A DNA stretch of 51,463 bases from an uncultured Bacteroides sp. (GCA_900553815.1 USEY01000014.1:1-51463), one strand, 5' to 3'; shown: positions 1 to 9,638, counted from the first letter of the stretch. Notes: a model not told the origin generated them from the sequence alone. Translations and numbers: made by a program.

Positions 1-31
1 GACAACGAAAAACATAAAAAGACATCGCAAA

Positions 32-2360
32 ATGAGAAAACTGAAAATTGCCTGGCTGCTACTTGTCAGCCTCACCGCCTCCATCGGACTGTCGGCACAA
101 ACCGTCAGCGGAAAACTGGTGGATGAACAAAACCAACCATTGCCTTACGCCAACATAGTCCTACTGTCTCTCCCCGACTCTACTTTCGTGACGGGTACCG
201 TCAGTGCCGAAGACGGAACATTCAGCCTTGCCACCACAGCAGGGAAGCAGTTGGTCCGCATCTCCTCCATAGGATATAACACCCTTTACAGACCGGCACA
301 ACCAGCCGACATGGGGGTGATACAATTGACGACTGATGCACAGATGCTGGGTGAAGTGGTAGTGAAAGCCGATTTGCCGAAAACACGTGTAAAAGGCGAT
401 GCAATGGTGACCACTGTGTCAGGAAGCATACTTGAAAATGCTGGTACAGGAAATGACCTGTTAAACAAGATACCCGGCGTATCTGCTAATGAAGGAGACA
501 TTAAAGTATTCGGTGCTGGAACCCCTGAAATATATATTAACGGGCGTAAAGTACGGGATAAATCCGAACTTGACCAACTTGCTTCCGATAACATCAAAAG
601 TGTTGAAGTAGTGAACAATCCCGGTTCACGCTATGATGCGACGGTCAATGCGGTTATCCGTATTCAGACCAAAAAGCCGCAAGGTGAAGGATTCGGTTTC
701 AACAACCGTTTTTACACAGGCTACGGTTATGGATGGAATGTGCTGGACCAATACAACTTCAATTACCGAAAAGGAGGCTTTGACCTTTCGGGTATGCTGT
801 ATGGCAAGAAAGGATACACGGAAGACCGCAAGACCATAAAACAGAAAACGCTGTTGGATAAAACATGGATACAGGATTCATATCTCAGCACACAATATGA
901 CATGAAAGATGTTTCGGCCATGCTGTCGCTGAATTATCAGTTTAACGAGAACCATTCACTGGGTGCACGCTATGATTATGACCGGACACCGGAACGCCAT
1001 GAAACGGTAGATCCGATGAATACCCTGGTGTATCAGGATGATGCTCTTTATGAGGAGAGTCACACTACGGGCTGGAGAAATACACAGGAAACCAGACATA
1101 CCCTCAATGCTTATTATAACGGACGTATAGGAGACTGGAATATCGACTTCAATGCGGACGGTTTCTGGTCGGATACAAAGAATCCACAGGAAATGCTGGA
1201 GCTGTTCACTCCGGCGGGAGGTTCCTTAGAGAAACAGACTGTCACCACCAAAAATCTGACAGACAATACCCTTTATGCGACCAAACTGATTTTTGGTCAT
1301 CCACTATGGGGAGGAAACCTCTCTTTTGGCGGGGAATACACCTATACGAACCGGAATAATTCGTACATGAATGTGGAAGGAATCCTGGATGACAATAACA
1401 GCAATATCAAAGAAAACTCAACTTCTGCTTTTCTGGAATATGCCCGCAGCTTCGGCAAGCTACAGGCACAGTTAGGTGTACGGTATGAGCATCTGTCTTC
1501 CGACTATTACGAGGATGGCAAGTATATAGACGAGCAAAGCAGGACATACGACAATGTATTCCCGTCCGTGTCCTTGAATCTTCCGATTGGTAAAGTACAG
1601 ACCCAACTGACCTACACCGGCAGTATCTACCGCCCTTCATACTGGATGTTGAGAAGTGATATCATGTACGGAAACCGATATACTTACGAAGGAGGTAATC
1701 CGCTACTGAAACCGTCTCTGATAAACCGTCTTACACTGAATGTGTCGTACAAGTGGATATATCTCAATTCAAGATACATACACGGAGAAGATGCCATTAC
1801 ACAGTTAAGCAGGGCATATTCGGAAGACAATCCGACCGTTTCGTTATATTCCTTCTACAACATGTATAACAGTGACAAGTTATATACCACTCTTACATTG
1901 TCTCCAACAATCGGATTATGGTCTCCGCAGTTTAATTTCCTTCTGCTCCAGCAATGGTATAAGGTGGAAACATCCAATGGAACAAAACTTCAATAATCCG
2001 ATATTGAACTTTGCCTGGAACAACAATTTCAAGCTGCCACTTGGTATCAGTCTCGATGTAGATTTAGGTTTTGATACTCCAGGTGACAACGAAAATACAA
2101 AGGTCGAAGAATGGTGCTGGTTTGCCAACATCAGTCTTTACAAGAGTTTCCTTAAAGACCGTCTTTCGGTTCAGCTGAAAGCCTATGATCTTTTCAACTC
2201 ATATCAGGCAAAATCAACCATTTACAGTGGTAACCGTCTGATGACAGGAAAAATGGAAGCCCGCAGAAATATTGGTATTACTTTACGCTATAAGTTTAAT
2301 GCTGCCAAGAGCAAGTACAAGGGTACTGGAGCCGGCGACAGCCAAAAGAGCCGTATGTAA
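32..2360 (+). pseudogene. Outer-membrane beta-barrel (TonB-receptor-like) protein, frameshifted near its 3' end
   Basis: The first frame (32-1996, 654 codons) starts with a signal peptide ending LSAQ. A carboxypeptidase-regulatory-like domain (about residues 25-105) follows, then a plug-like domain with GSILENAGTGNDLLNKIPGV and INGRKV motifs, then a long barrel of alternating strands, as in the bacteroidal outer-membrane beta-barrel family. This frame stops at about 1996. The barrel continues without interruption in the next frame to 2360 (NPILNFAWNNNFKLPLG through LRYKFNAA). Removing one A from the four-A run at about 1983-1987 restores one product of about 775 residues, close to the usual family length. 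The break is therefore a one-base insertion: a real mutation, a phase-variable site or a sequencing error. Such proteins sit in the outer membrane; the substrate is unknown. The next gene starts 46 bp downstream and is probably co-transcribed. Confidence 0.85.
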
Positions 2361-2406
2361 GTCTTATATTAAATCCAAGAATGAACTCGAATAAATAATT
2401 TTATAT

Positions 2407-3624
2407 ATGAGAAACTTATTCCTTTTTATTTTCAGTGCCTTCACAGCCATTGCTTTAAAGGCACAAACACCCTCTATTGAGGCATTGCGTACATGTGCAG
2501 CTGAAAAGGGAATTCCTCCCAAAGAATACATATTCAAGCAGTTTGAGAAATCGGATATAATAGTGCTGGGCGAGCGCGACCACCGCGACACGGTACAATA
2601 CGACCTGATTCACGACATCCTGGCCGATCCCCGTTTTGCCGAACAGATAGGATATGTTTATACCGAAGTAGGCTCGTACAACATGACCGATGATGTAAAC
2701 CGCCTGCTGCAAGGCAATTATCCAACGGAGGCGGCCTTCATGGACAGCCTGTTTGCCTATTATAGAAAGTCTGAGACCTTCTATCCGATTTGGGAGAAAT
2801 GCAACCGTGTGAAGTTCCTGAAAGGTATTTATGAAATAAACCGTACCTCTCCGAAGAAAATCAAACTCGGACTGACCGATTGCGAGTTCTCATGGGACAA
2901 GATTCGTACTGTAGAAGACTACAAGAAATTCTGGGAATCTCGTACAGTGAACTATCGCGACAGTTTAATGGCTGCCCACTTTGCAGAAATGTATGCACGC
3001 CAAACACCCTTGAAAGGTAAGCGCAAGGCTCTGTTGATAACCAATCAGCCGCATGCCATCGACTATTCGATGATTCTCAAAAAGAGAAACACAGTTTATG
3101 GAACACAGGGCTGGTGGATGAAGAAAATCTTTGGAGAAGAAAAAGTCAAAATCGTGGTACTGAATTGGTTTGATTACAACCTGTTTGACGGCAGTAATTT
3201 CCCGATGACCGGTGGTGGAAATTGGGATGCAGCCTTTGAACTGTTGGAATGCCGCCCGTTCGCCATTGATTTGAAAAACACACCTTACGGAGAAACGGCT
3301 TACAACGGTTTTGCCGGAGGTACCACTACCCATGTAAAGAACAAATGTTGGCAGGATGTGGCCGATGGGCTTATCTACTATGCACCTCTCTACGACCATG
3401 TTGCTGCATGGGGTATTGAAGGACTTGCAACCAAAGAGTTTGAATCTGAAATCAAACGCCGTCTGACCATATTTTACCAAGCAACACAACCCGGCGTAGA
3501 AATACCCCTGGAGGTTGCCATTGACGAATACAATGTTTTTCACGCCCAACCGGCTGCCATCAAAAGCAAAGAGGAAGTGAAAGAAATTATTCGGAAAGTG
3601 CTGGAAAAAAACACGCAGCAATAA
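2407..3624 (+). CDS. Secreted protein, possibly with an EreA/ChaN-like fold
   Basis: A 405-residue protein with a signal peptide (MRNLFLFIFSAFTAIALKAQ). The segment DIIVLGERDHRDTVQYD, followed by an IGYVYTEVG strand and later ITNQPHAIDYS, resembles the LGE-x-H layout of the erythromycin-esterase/ChaN/Tiki-like superfamily, which contains heme-binding and hydrolytic members. This is a fold-level guess from short motifs, so no reaction is assigned. The protein is predicted to be periplasmic or outside the cell. It follows the outer-membrane barrel gene by 46 bp on the same strand, so the two may act on the same substrate. No transmembrane segment is visible after the signal peptide. Confidence 0.7.
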   Translation: MRNLFLFIFSAFTAIALKAQTPSIEALRTCAAEKGIPPKEYIFKQFEKSDIIVLGERDHRDTVQYDLIHDILADPRFAEQIGYVYTEVGSYNMTDDVNRLLQGNYPTEAAFMDSLFAYYRKSETFYPIWEKCNRVKFLKGIYEINRTSPKKIKLGLTDCEFSWDKIRTVEDYKKFWESRTVNYRDSLMAAHFAEMYARQTPLKGKRKALLITNQPHAIDYSMILKKRNTVYGTQGWWMKKIFGEEKVKIVVLNWFDYNLFDGSNFPMTGGGNWDAAFELLECRPFAIDLKNTPYGETAYNGFAGGTTTHVKNKCWQDVADGLIYYAPLYDHVAAWGIEGLATKEFESEIKRRLTIFYQATQPGVEIPLEVAIDEYNVFHAQPAAIKSKEEVKEIIRKVLEKNTQQ

Positions 3625-3648
3625 CAGACCCAAGTTTCAGTAAAACCG

Positions 3649-4153
3649 AAACTTGCAGGAGTTAAAGAAGTTAGAAGGAGTTATCGCCCGCCTTTAGTCG
3701 GGCTAAGGAGTTAAAAGCCGGATGCCGGACATACATCCCAAGCTATCGGCTTTAACTCCTGCAACTCCTGCAAGTAAATAATATTCAACAAACTATATGC
3801 CGGCCTCTCTGGTAGCTACCAAGACCTCCCCTCGGTAGCTACCAAGGCACTGCCAAGGTAGCTACTAAGGCACCCCCGAGGTAGCTACCAAGGGAACAGG
3901 GAAGCAAGAGAAGAAGTAAGCAGCTGAATATCAGCAAAATGACAAAAATAAGCTGAATACTCATAATAGTTTACATTAATACGAATGCAAGTTTCGCAGG
4001 TTTATGATTTGTTTGTAGTTAAGAAGTTAAGGAATTAAGCCAATACTTTTGTGCAAAGTATGCCGCCCATACATCCCAAACTATTGGCTTTAACTTCTAA
4101 ACCCACCCCGGTGGGTGATAACTCCTTTTCAACTTCTCTAACTCCTGCAAGTT
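3649..4153. repeat. Composite inverted-repeat block upstream of the first HU-like gene
   Basis: The 575-bp gap 3625-4199 holds no convincing gene. Its ends, 3649-3685 and 4117-4153, are near-perfect inverted copies of about 37 bp (AACTTGCAGGAGTTA... facing ...TAACTCCTGCAAGTT). Just inside each end is a GC-rich hairpin (CGCCCGCC/GGGC and ACCCACCCCGGTGGGT). Two related inner segments share ACATCCCAA followed by GGCTTTAACT, at about 3727-3768 and 4066-4096. The 23-bp array 3811-3902 lies in the middle. The layout resembles a MITE-like or composite palindromic element, but no target duplication was identified. Confidence 0.7.
3811..3902. repeat. Tandem array 1: four units, 23-bp period, core GGTAGCTACC
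   Basis: The perfect 10-bp palindrome GGTAGCTACC (one copy ends ACT) begins at 3811, 3834, 3857 and 3880, exactly 23 bp apart. Each core is followed by AAG and then a variable, mostly C- or purine-rich 8-10 bp. The array lies about 300 bp upstream of the first HU-like gene. Its architecture matches the arrays at 8808, 15109, 26765, 28667, 41146 and 49837, although the sequence is unrelated to theirs. Confidence 0.9.
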
Positions 4154-4199
4154 TTGCACTTGCGAAACTTGAAATATTAACCCTTAAAACTTTAAAGCT

Positions 4200-4667
4200 A
4201 TGCCATTCTACAAGAAAGCATTCCACAAAAGAACCAATGTCTACTACCCGCAAGCCATTGTACAGGGCGAACCGGTAGAAACGGAAACGCTGGCCAAGGA
4301 CCTGGCCAAGATTTCCACTGTATCGAACTCGGACGTACAAGCCGTATTGGGCGACATCGCCGGCGTGATGCACACACGCATGTCAATGGGCAAGAGCGTC
4401 CACATCAAGGGACTGGGCTACTTCCGCTACGTGCTCGACACGAAGGGCGTGGAGAGACTCGAAGATTTTGACTTTAAGAAACAGGTGAAGGCCGTGCGTG
4501 TGCAGTTCACCCCCGAACGTACTATGAGCAGCAGCGGCACCTACACCCGTGCACTGGTGGACAGCGAAACGCTGGAGTGGATAGAAATGCCGCCCACTAC
4601 TCCCGACCAAGACCCGGCTGCGGGTGGCGGTGAAGAGGAAGAAGGAGGAGGAGGCAGCATGGGCTGA
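4200..4667 (+). CDS. HU-related DNA-binding protein with Glu/Gly tail
   Basis: A 155-residue protein of the bacteroidal HU-related family. It has an HU-like dimer/DNA-binding core (about residues 30-125) with VETETLAKDLAKISTVS and the strand SVHIKGLGYFRYVLDTKG, followed by a VQFTPERT region. The low-complexity tail is GGGEEEEGGGGSMG. Classical HU is about 90 residues; the longer N-terminal segment and acidic/glycine tail are typical of this subfamily. Such proteins bind or bend DNA, and the specific role is unknown. The start is chosen at the ATG after an AT-rich leader. The gene stands alone behind the composite inverted-repeat block and 23-bp array. A paralogue at 49255-49758 ends with nearly the same tail. 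Confidence 0.85.
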   Translation: MPFYKKAFHKRTNVYYPQAIVQGEPVETETLAKDLAKISTVSNSDVQAVLGDIAGVMHTRMSMGKSVHIKGLGYFRYVLDTKGVERLEDFDFKKQVKAVRVQFTPERTMSSSGTYTRALVDSETLEWIEMPPTTPDQDPAAGGGEEEEGGGGSMG

Positions 4668-4846
4668 TTGCCCCGGCCTCTCTTGCTGCTTTTCCGGTCA
4701 TACAGCCGGTCAGGAGGCTGATTTCCGGCTTCCTGATGCGGATGAGACAGTACGAAGGGAATGCTGATTCCCTACCCTGTTTCATCCGCATTTTGGTGCA
4801 GATAACCTTATATTTACGCTGAAAAGTAAAAAAAAAAAACAAATAG

Positions 4847-4879
4847 TTTAAGGGAGTAAGTGGAATTGTATTATCTTTG
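4847..4879 (+). promoter_or_regulatory. Bacteroides-type promoter for the TPR/HTH regulator
   Basis: A TTTA box at 4847-4850 is followed, after 21 bp, by TATCTTTG at 4872-4879, matching the TTTG / TAnnTTTG pattern. The gene starts at 4916, leaving a short leader. Confidence 0.6.
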
Positions 4880-4915
4880 CGCCTGTTTTCTATAATATAA
4901 CAGTAAAACAGGACT

Positions 4916-6589
4916 ATGCGCAACTTACTACCAACCCTATATACATTCATTCTGATTATCCTCTGTGCTGCCTGCCACAACCGACAGGCGCTTCCACCTC
5001 AACTGGCCAACGCCGATACACTTATCACCCGGCCGGATACACGCTCCATGCTGGAAGAGATGGGGCGGCCGGACGACAGCTATGCCGCTGCCGTGTGGAA
5101 CGCCATCATGTATCACCGGTTTGTGGCTGACTATACACCGAAGAGTTTTGCCGTTTGGAAAGGTACTGTGCCCGGCGACAGCTTGCGACAAGCGGCGCTG
5201 GCATATTTCGAACAGCATCGTGACCCTTATTTCCTGGCTCTGATAAATTATGACGAAGCCTCTATAGACTTCTTGGCCGACCGCATGGACGTGGCGCAAG
5301 AAAAACTGCTGGATGCTGCCCGCCAGTTGGAAAAGGTGGACGAGGGCTATCGGTTGAAATACCTGGTTTATAGCCGTCTGGGAACTATTTCGTTCTACCA
5401 CCGCATGCCCGAAGCGGAAGATTATTACACGAAAGCACATGAGGCCGCCCTGAACGGCGGGAGCAAAGCTTTCATAGCCTCTACCCTGCAAATGATGGCT
5501 CTCTGCCGCAGCAACAAGGAAGACTATACAACGGCCCTGGGCTACATGCACAGAGCCATCGGCATTGCCCGGCAACTCAACTATGCCTTGCTGGAAGAAT
5601 CAATATGGGGCGACATGTCGAGAGTGTACTTTCAGAAGGGCGATGCCGACAGTTGCCTCGTAGCCGCAAGAGCCTCTGCGAAGATACGGGTCAGCAGGGG
5701 GCTGTCGCCTTATCAGTATGTCACGGCTCTTTATTCGATGCGTTCGTTCTTACAGAAACAACAACCCGACTCGGCCCTGTTCTATGCCGACCGTGCCATA
5801 GAGACGGGCGACATATATACCCAGCAGGAGGTGTACGACGCCCTGCGCAATTATTACCGTACGCAGAAACTGACGGCCGATGCCGACCGCTACGACCGCC
5901 TCTACCTGCAAGTCACCGACTCGATAGATGTGCTGAGCAAACTCAGCACCCTGAAACAGGAGCAACACAACTACAACCGTGAACAGACCCGCAACGAAGT
6001 GCATAAGGCCGAGAACGAGCGCAACCACAGCATCCTGATAGGCGCGGCTGTGGCAGTGGTCCTGACAGTAATCATCGTCTTCGGCCGCAGAGCCTATCTG
6101 CGCCGGCTGCGTAGCGGCGACCGCCGGCTACACGAACACGAGGCCACCATCAGCACCCTGCAAACCAATCTGGAGGAGGCACAGACCCAGGTACGCGAAG
6201 TGGGCGGACGCCTGGAGCAGGTGAAGAAACGCGGACGGCAACTGAGCGAAACGCTGGCCAACGACACCCAACTGGTGCGCGACCTGCGCCAGCAGCCCCG
6301 GTTCCTGCAGGATGCCGAGTGGGAGCAGCTGCGCCTGCTTGCCGACCGTGTTTACGACAACTACAGCACCCGCCTGCATCAGCGCTTCCCCCAACTGACG
6401 GAGCAGGAAGTACGCCTGTGCCTGCTCATCCGCCTGCAATTCATCAATGCCCAGCTGGCCATCCTTTTCGGCGTGTCGCCCGCTTCTGTGTCGCAAAAGA
6501 AGTTCCGGTTGAAGAAGCACCTCACTACCCTGACCGAAGATGGTTTCCCTGAAGGCATGACGCTGGAGCAATGGGTGGAGGAGAACTGA
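4916..6589 (+). CDS. Membrane-tethered TPR regulator with C-terminal HTH
   Basis: A 557-residue protein. The N-terminus carries a lipobox-like sequence (LIILCAAC). A helical TPR-like region spans about residues 60-340 (for example RLKYLVYSRLGTISFYHRMPEAEDYYTKA). One transmembrane helix (SILIGAAVAVVLTVIIVFG) lies at about 372-391, then a charged coiled coil at about 400-470, and a C-terminal LuxR-like helix-turn-helix at about 494-536 (LTEQEVRLCLLIRL...FGVSPASVSQKKFRLKKHL). The layout suggests periplasmic TPRs that sense something and pass a signal through the membrane to a cytoplasmic DNA-binding end. This type is common in Bacteroidota; the targets are unknown. It is a single gene with its own promoter. 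The transglutaminase-like gene downstream has a separate promoter. Confidence 0.8.
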   Translation: MRNLLPTLYTFILIILCAACHNRQALPPQLANADTLITRPDTRSMLEEMGRPDDSYAAAVWNAIMYHRFVADYTPKSFAVWKGTVPGDSLRQAALAYFEQHRDPYFLALINYDEASIDFLADRMDVAQEKLLDAARQLEKVDEGYRLKYLVYSRLGTISFYHRMPEAEDYYTKAHEAALNGGSKAFIASTLQMMALCRSNKEDYTTALGYMHRAIGIARQLNYALLEESIWGDMSRVYFQKGDADSCLVAARASAKIRVSRGLSPYQYVTALYSMRSFLQKQQPDSALFYADRAIETGDIYTQQEVYDALRNYYRTQKLTADADRYDRLYLQVTDSIDVLSKLSTLKQEQHNYNREQTRNEVHKAENERNHSILIGAAVAVVLTVIIVFGRRAYLRRLRSGDRRLHEHEATISTLQTNLEEAQTQVREVGGRLEQVKKRGRQLSETLANDTQLVRDLRQQPRFLQDAEWEQLRLLADRVYDNYSTRLHQRFPQLTEQEVRLCLLIRLQFINAQLAILFGVSPASVSQKKFRLKKHLTTLTEDGFPEGMTLEQWVEEN

Positions 6590-6715
6590 AATCTGCCAAT
6601 GTAGAGACATGTATTTGGTGAGCAATTCAAATATATCTGTTTTTCAAATAGTTAGTTATTTCGTATATAGTCAGAATGTAGAGATGATATTCGTACAACC
6701 TTAATTGATTATCAC

Positions 6716-6723
6716 TATTTTTG
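6716..6723 (+). promoter_or_regulatory. Candidate -7 element (TATTTTTG) for the transglutaminase-like gene
   Basis: TATTTTTG matches TAnnTTTG. Transcription would begin near 6730, so the upstream in-frame ATG at 6705 cannot be the start. No good -33 TTTG was found at the usual distance. Confidence 0.4.
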
Positions 6724-6770
6724 TCGGCATAAAAAACGAAACAACAAAACTATTTAAAATGAATTGCAGA

Positions 6771-7991
6771 ATGAAAACACTGAAAAAAACATGGTTAATC
6801 GTATTTATCAGTTTAGTCGGCATCACAAACCTGTGGGCACAGACTGATGCCGAACTGAAGTTCCTGGCCAAGGCCGACTCACTGACTACACAGCTCCTCA
6901 ACGCTTATAACGGGAAAGACTATCCGGCAGCCGAAGCTTTCTGCCTGGAGATTATCAACCTCTACGATGCACACGCAACGCAGCTGTCCGAAAGCTATGC
7001 CTACTACAAATACGCCAACTACTACAACATGGCCAGTATGCAGGCAAAACAAGGCAAGAAAGAGGAAGCTGCTACCAGCCTGGCCAAAGCGTTGGACAGC
7101 GACAGGATGGAAATCAGCTACAGCCAGGTAATCAACGATGAGGACCTGAAAGGCATTCTGGATGCAGAAGTGCTGCAACCTGTCTTGAAGCGGCTGAAGG
7201 AAACCTCCGATTATCTTTCTATCCTGAAGAATGCGCCGGAATATACCCGCACGCAGCAGCCCGACAGCCTGCCGCAGATAGTCTATGCACAGGCCGACGA
7301 CCCCAATCTGGTGCGTGTCCGCGAATATTTCCGGCTGGACAGCGTGGCCGTGGCAGGCGACGAAGTGGCTACCATCAAACGTATCCTGACCTATATCCAC
7401 GACAAAATACGCCACGACGGACAGAACGGCAACCCGGCAGGCGGAAACAACTCCATCAACTATGCCGAAGCCTGCAAGGACGGCAGCCGCGGACTGAACT
7501 GCCGTGGGCTGGCTACGGTGTTGAACGAGTGCTACCTGTCGATGGGCATCCCGTCGCGCGTCATCACCTGCATGCCAAAGACATACATTACCGACTGCCA
7601 CGTCATCAACGCCGTCTACTCGTCTGCCCTCGGCAAATGGCTCTGGATAGACCCCACGAACAATGCCTGGGTGACGGACGACCGGGGCAATATGCTGAGT
7701 GTGCAAGAGGTACGCGAACGGCTCAGAAGCGGCCAGCCCGTACAAGTCAATGAAGAGGCTAACTGGAACAATGAAAAGAAGACCACGACAGAAGACTATC
7801 TGTACGAGTACATGGCCAAGAACCTGTTCTACCTGGAAAGCTGGACACGCTATGGGTTCAACACGGAAAGCGACCATGAGAACCTCATCAACTACATCTT
7901 CCTGCAGCCCACCGGTTGCGACAGCAGTCAACGGAATTCGAGGAACCTGTCTGTCAACGACGACCAATATTTCTGGCAGGCACCCCGATGA
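6771..7991 (+). CDS. Secreted transglutaminase-like domain protein
   Basis: A 406-residue protein from the ATG at 6771. This start gives a clean signal peptide ([24 protein letters not shown]); an ATG 12 bp upstream is possible. The N-terminal part is helical and TPR-like. The C-terminal half is a transglutaminase/cysteine-protease-like domain with the full triad: Cys244 in [11 protein letters not shown], His277 in [10 protein letters not shown] and Asp294 in WIDPTNN. Members of this fold cleave or cross-link amides, or act as peptidases. The substrate here is unknown, and action in the periplasm or at the surface is inferred from the signal peptide. The next gene, yihA, has its own promoter overlapping the end of this gene. 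Confidence 0.8.
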   Translation: MKTLKKTWLIVFISLVGITNLWAQTDAELKFLAKADSLTTQLLNAYNGKDYPAAEAFCLEIINLYDAHATQLSESYAYYKYANYYNMASMQAKQGKKEEAATSLAKALDSDRMEISYSQVINDEDLKGILDAEVLQPVLKRLKETSDYLSILKNAPEYTRTQQPDSLPQIVYAQADDPNLVRVREYFRLDSVAVAGDEVATIKRILTYIHDKIRHDGQNGNPAGGNNSINYAEACKDGSRGLNCRGLATVLNECYLSMGIPSRVITCMPKTYITDCHVINAVYSSALGKWLWIDPTNNAWVTDDRGNMLSVQEVRERLRSGQPVQVNEEANWNNEKKTTTEDYLYEYMAKNLFYLESWTRYGFNTESDHENLINYIFLQPTGCDSSQRNSRNLSVNDDQYFWQAPR

Positions 7992-8004
7992 AGAACCGGC
8001 CTTA

Positions 8005-8036
8005 TTTGTCATATCTCCTGTTTTTGCTTACCTTTG
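8005..8036 (+). promoter_or_regulatory. Strong Bacteroides-type promoter for yihA
   Basis: TTTG at 8005-8008, a 20-bp spacer and TACCTTTG at 8029-8036 give a textbook match to the Bacteroides sigma-ABfr consensus. The ATG of yihA is at 8092, so the leader is about 45-50 nt. Confidence 0.8.
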
Positions 8037-8091
8037 CAGGCACGAGTTATACAAAAACAATACTTCACACCATAAACCCAGAAGAAGAAAG

Positions 8092-8706
8092 ATGGAGATA
8101 ACCAGCGCCGAATTCATTATCAGCAACACCGACTTCAGAAAGTGCCCGTCGGGCATGTTCCCCGAGTATGCCTTCATTGGCCGCTCGAACGTGGGCAAAT
8201 CGAGCCTTATCAATATGCTGACCAACCGTAAAGGGCTGGCCATGACCTCGGCCATGCCGGGAAAGACCATGCTCATCAACCACTTCCTGATAAACAAGAG
8301 CTGGTATCTGGTGGACCTGCCGGGCTATGGCTACGCCAAACGCAACCTGAAGGGACAGGAGCAGATACAGAAAATCATAGAAAGCTACATATTGGGACGC
8401 GGACAGATGGCTTGCCTTTTTGTACTGGTAGACAGCCGGCACGAACCGCAGCGCATAGACTTGTCGTTCATCGAATGGCTGGGCGAGAATGCCGTACCCT
8501 TTGCACTGGTCTTCACCAAGGCCGACAAGCTGACAACCGGAAAGCTGAACAGTAATATCCGCCGCTACCTGGAAATATTGCAGGAACAATGGGAGGAACT
8601 GCCCCCCTACTTCATCACTTCGTCGGAGAACCGGACCGGACGGCAAGAGATGCTGGATTATATAGAACAGATAAACCGGGATGTGGCAGCACAGACTGTC
8701 AAGTGA
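8092..8706 (+). CDS. yihA: Ribosome biogenesis GTPase YihA/YsxC (EngB)
   Basis: A 204-residue TRAFAC-class GTPase acting in large ribosomal subunit assembly. Motifs: G1 GRSNVGKS at residues 30-37, the switch region around TSAMPGKT, G3 DLPGYGYA from residue 75, and G4 TKAD at 142-145. Length is normal for the family. The frame is open upstream to 7699, but the ATG at 8092 is the start because it lies just after a strong promoter and the upstream frame overlaps the transglutaminase-like gene with unrelated sequence. The gene ends 102 bp before tandem array 2 and is insulated from the convergent downstream gene by a terminator. Confidence 0.93.
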   Translation: MEITSAEFIISNTDFRKCPSGMFPEYAFIGRSNVGKSSLINMLTNRKGLAMTSAMPGKTMLINHFLINKSWYLVDLPGYGYAKRNLKGQEQIQKIIESYILGRGQMACLFVLVDSRHEPQRIDLSFIEWLGENAVPFALVFTKADKLTTGKLNSNIRRYLEILQEQWEELPPYFITSSENRTGRQEMLDYIEQINRDVAAQTVK

Positions 8707-8807
8707 AATAAGACGTGCTGACTACTGAGATGAATTGTCCTGAAATAATAAGTTGATTTCCTTTTGAATGTCAAAACATAGGATGACGATACTTTTGGTG
8801 CGCGTCA

Positions 8808-8893
8808 TTCTGCGCTCGCAGAATACGCCCTTCTCCGAACACAGAATGAGTTGTTCTCCGAGCGCAGAACGCACCGTTCTGTAAATACAGGAA
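8808..8893. repeat. Tandem array 2: four units, 23-bp period, TTCTgCG..CGCAGAA dyad
   Basis: Units beginning TTCT start at 8808, 8831, 8854 and 8877, exactly 23 bp apart. Each has an internal inverted repeat, clearest in the first (TTCTGCGCTCGCAGAA) and also TTCTCCGAGCGCAGAA and TTCTGTAAATACAG. Spacers of 7 bp are not conserved. The array lies between yihA and its terminator. Confidence 0.88.
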
Positions 8894-8917
8894 GTCAAGC
8901 TAAGCCGGAAAAAATAA

Positions 8918-8966
8918 AATCCCTCCCACCCTTGCGTCGACACACAAGTGCGGGAGGGATTCTTTT
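8918..8966. terminator. Bidirectional intrinsic terminator between convergent genes
   Basis: The stem AATCCCTCCC...CTTG pairs with CAAG...GGGAGGGATT. It is followed by TCTTTTG on the plus strand and by a T-rich stretch on the minus strand. It separates yihA (plus) from the redoxin-like gene (minus). Apart from the array and this hairpin, I see nothing else in 8707-9058. Confidence 0.8.
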
Positions 8967-9058
8967 GTTGTATTCATTCCCTCTTTTGACACTTTCTTCA
9001 GAACAGCCCCGGGCGTCATGCCACTGCATAAGCTCTCGTCGGGCCCCTAAAGAAACAT

Positions 9059-9613
9059 TCAAACCTTCGGCTTATCCTTATCAGCGCCAGTTGCCGACGC
9101 AACCAGCATATTATTGTTCAAATAATCCGAAAGTTCCTCAGCAGAGATGTTTTTGGTTATTATCACACCATTTTCATCCAGTAAATAGTTAGTGAATCCC
9201 TTGTTCAAACGATATTTACGGAACAAAGCGGAATTCTCGCCCTCAGTTTCCACGAAACAAGCCGGCGCAACTATTTGGTCCTTACGAACGGTTTCCTTGA
9301 ATACCGACTGATACTCGTCGAACGAAACGGAAACCATTTCCACATTATCACAGGCCGCGCTGCGGAGTACGTTGCTCAAACTTACGTTCTGCATCCGGGA
9401 CGTAGCATCGTAGCTGGCCCAAAAACTAAGCAACACGTATTTGCCTCTCAAGTCGGAGAGGTCCATTACCGGTTGCTCTTGCGACACAGTCTGGATACAA
9501 AAATCCGGGGCTATGTCGCCCACGTTCAAACCTCCGGTAGGTTTGTCTTTTTCTACAAAAGAAGTCAAGGAACTAATTAGTAATACAACAAAAATCCATT
9601 TTACATATCTCAT
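9059..9613 (-). CDS. Exported thioredoxin-fold (redoxin/TlpA-like) protein lacking CXXC
   Basis: A 184-residue protein with an N-terminal signal sequence (MRYVKWIFVVLLISSLTSF), then GDIAPDF and LRGKYVLLSFWAS, typical of AhpC/TSA and TlpA-like redoxins. Where redox-active members have WCxxC, this protein has W65-A-S-Y-D, so it has no catalytic cysteine pair. Later parts (VEMVSVSFDEY, a C-terminal YLLDENGVIITKNISAEEL strand-helix) fit the fold. It is probably a binding or structural protein rather than a disulfide reductase. It is a single gene, with its own promoter and a structured leader of about 125 nt, convergent with yihA. Confidence 0.8.
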   Translation of the reverse strand: MRYVKWIFVVLLISSLTSFVEKDKPTGGLNVGDIAPDFCIQTVSQEQPVMDLSDLRGKYVLLSFWASYDATSRMQNVSLSNVLRSAACDNVEMVSVSFDEYQSVFKETVRKDQIVAPACFVETEGENSALFRKYRLNKGFTNYLLDENGVIITKNISAEELSDYLNNNMLVASATGADKDKPKV

Positions 9614-9638
9614 GTAATTCGGTTTTGGTTAATACTAT

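Noticed and set aside
3811..3902. CRISPR array at this or the other 22/23-bp arrays
   Set aside because: Units are too short, whole units rather than spacers are partly conserved, there are no unique 30-bp spacers, and no cas genes occur in the window.
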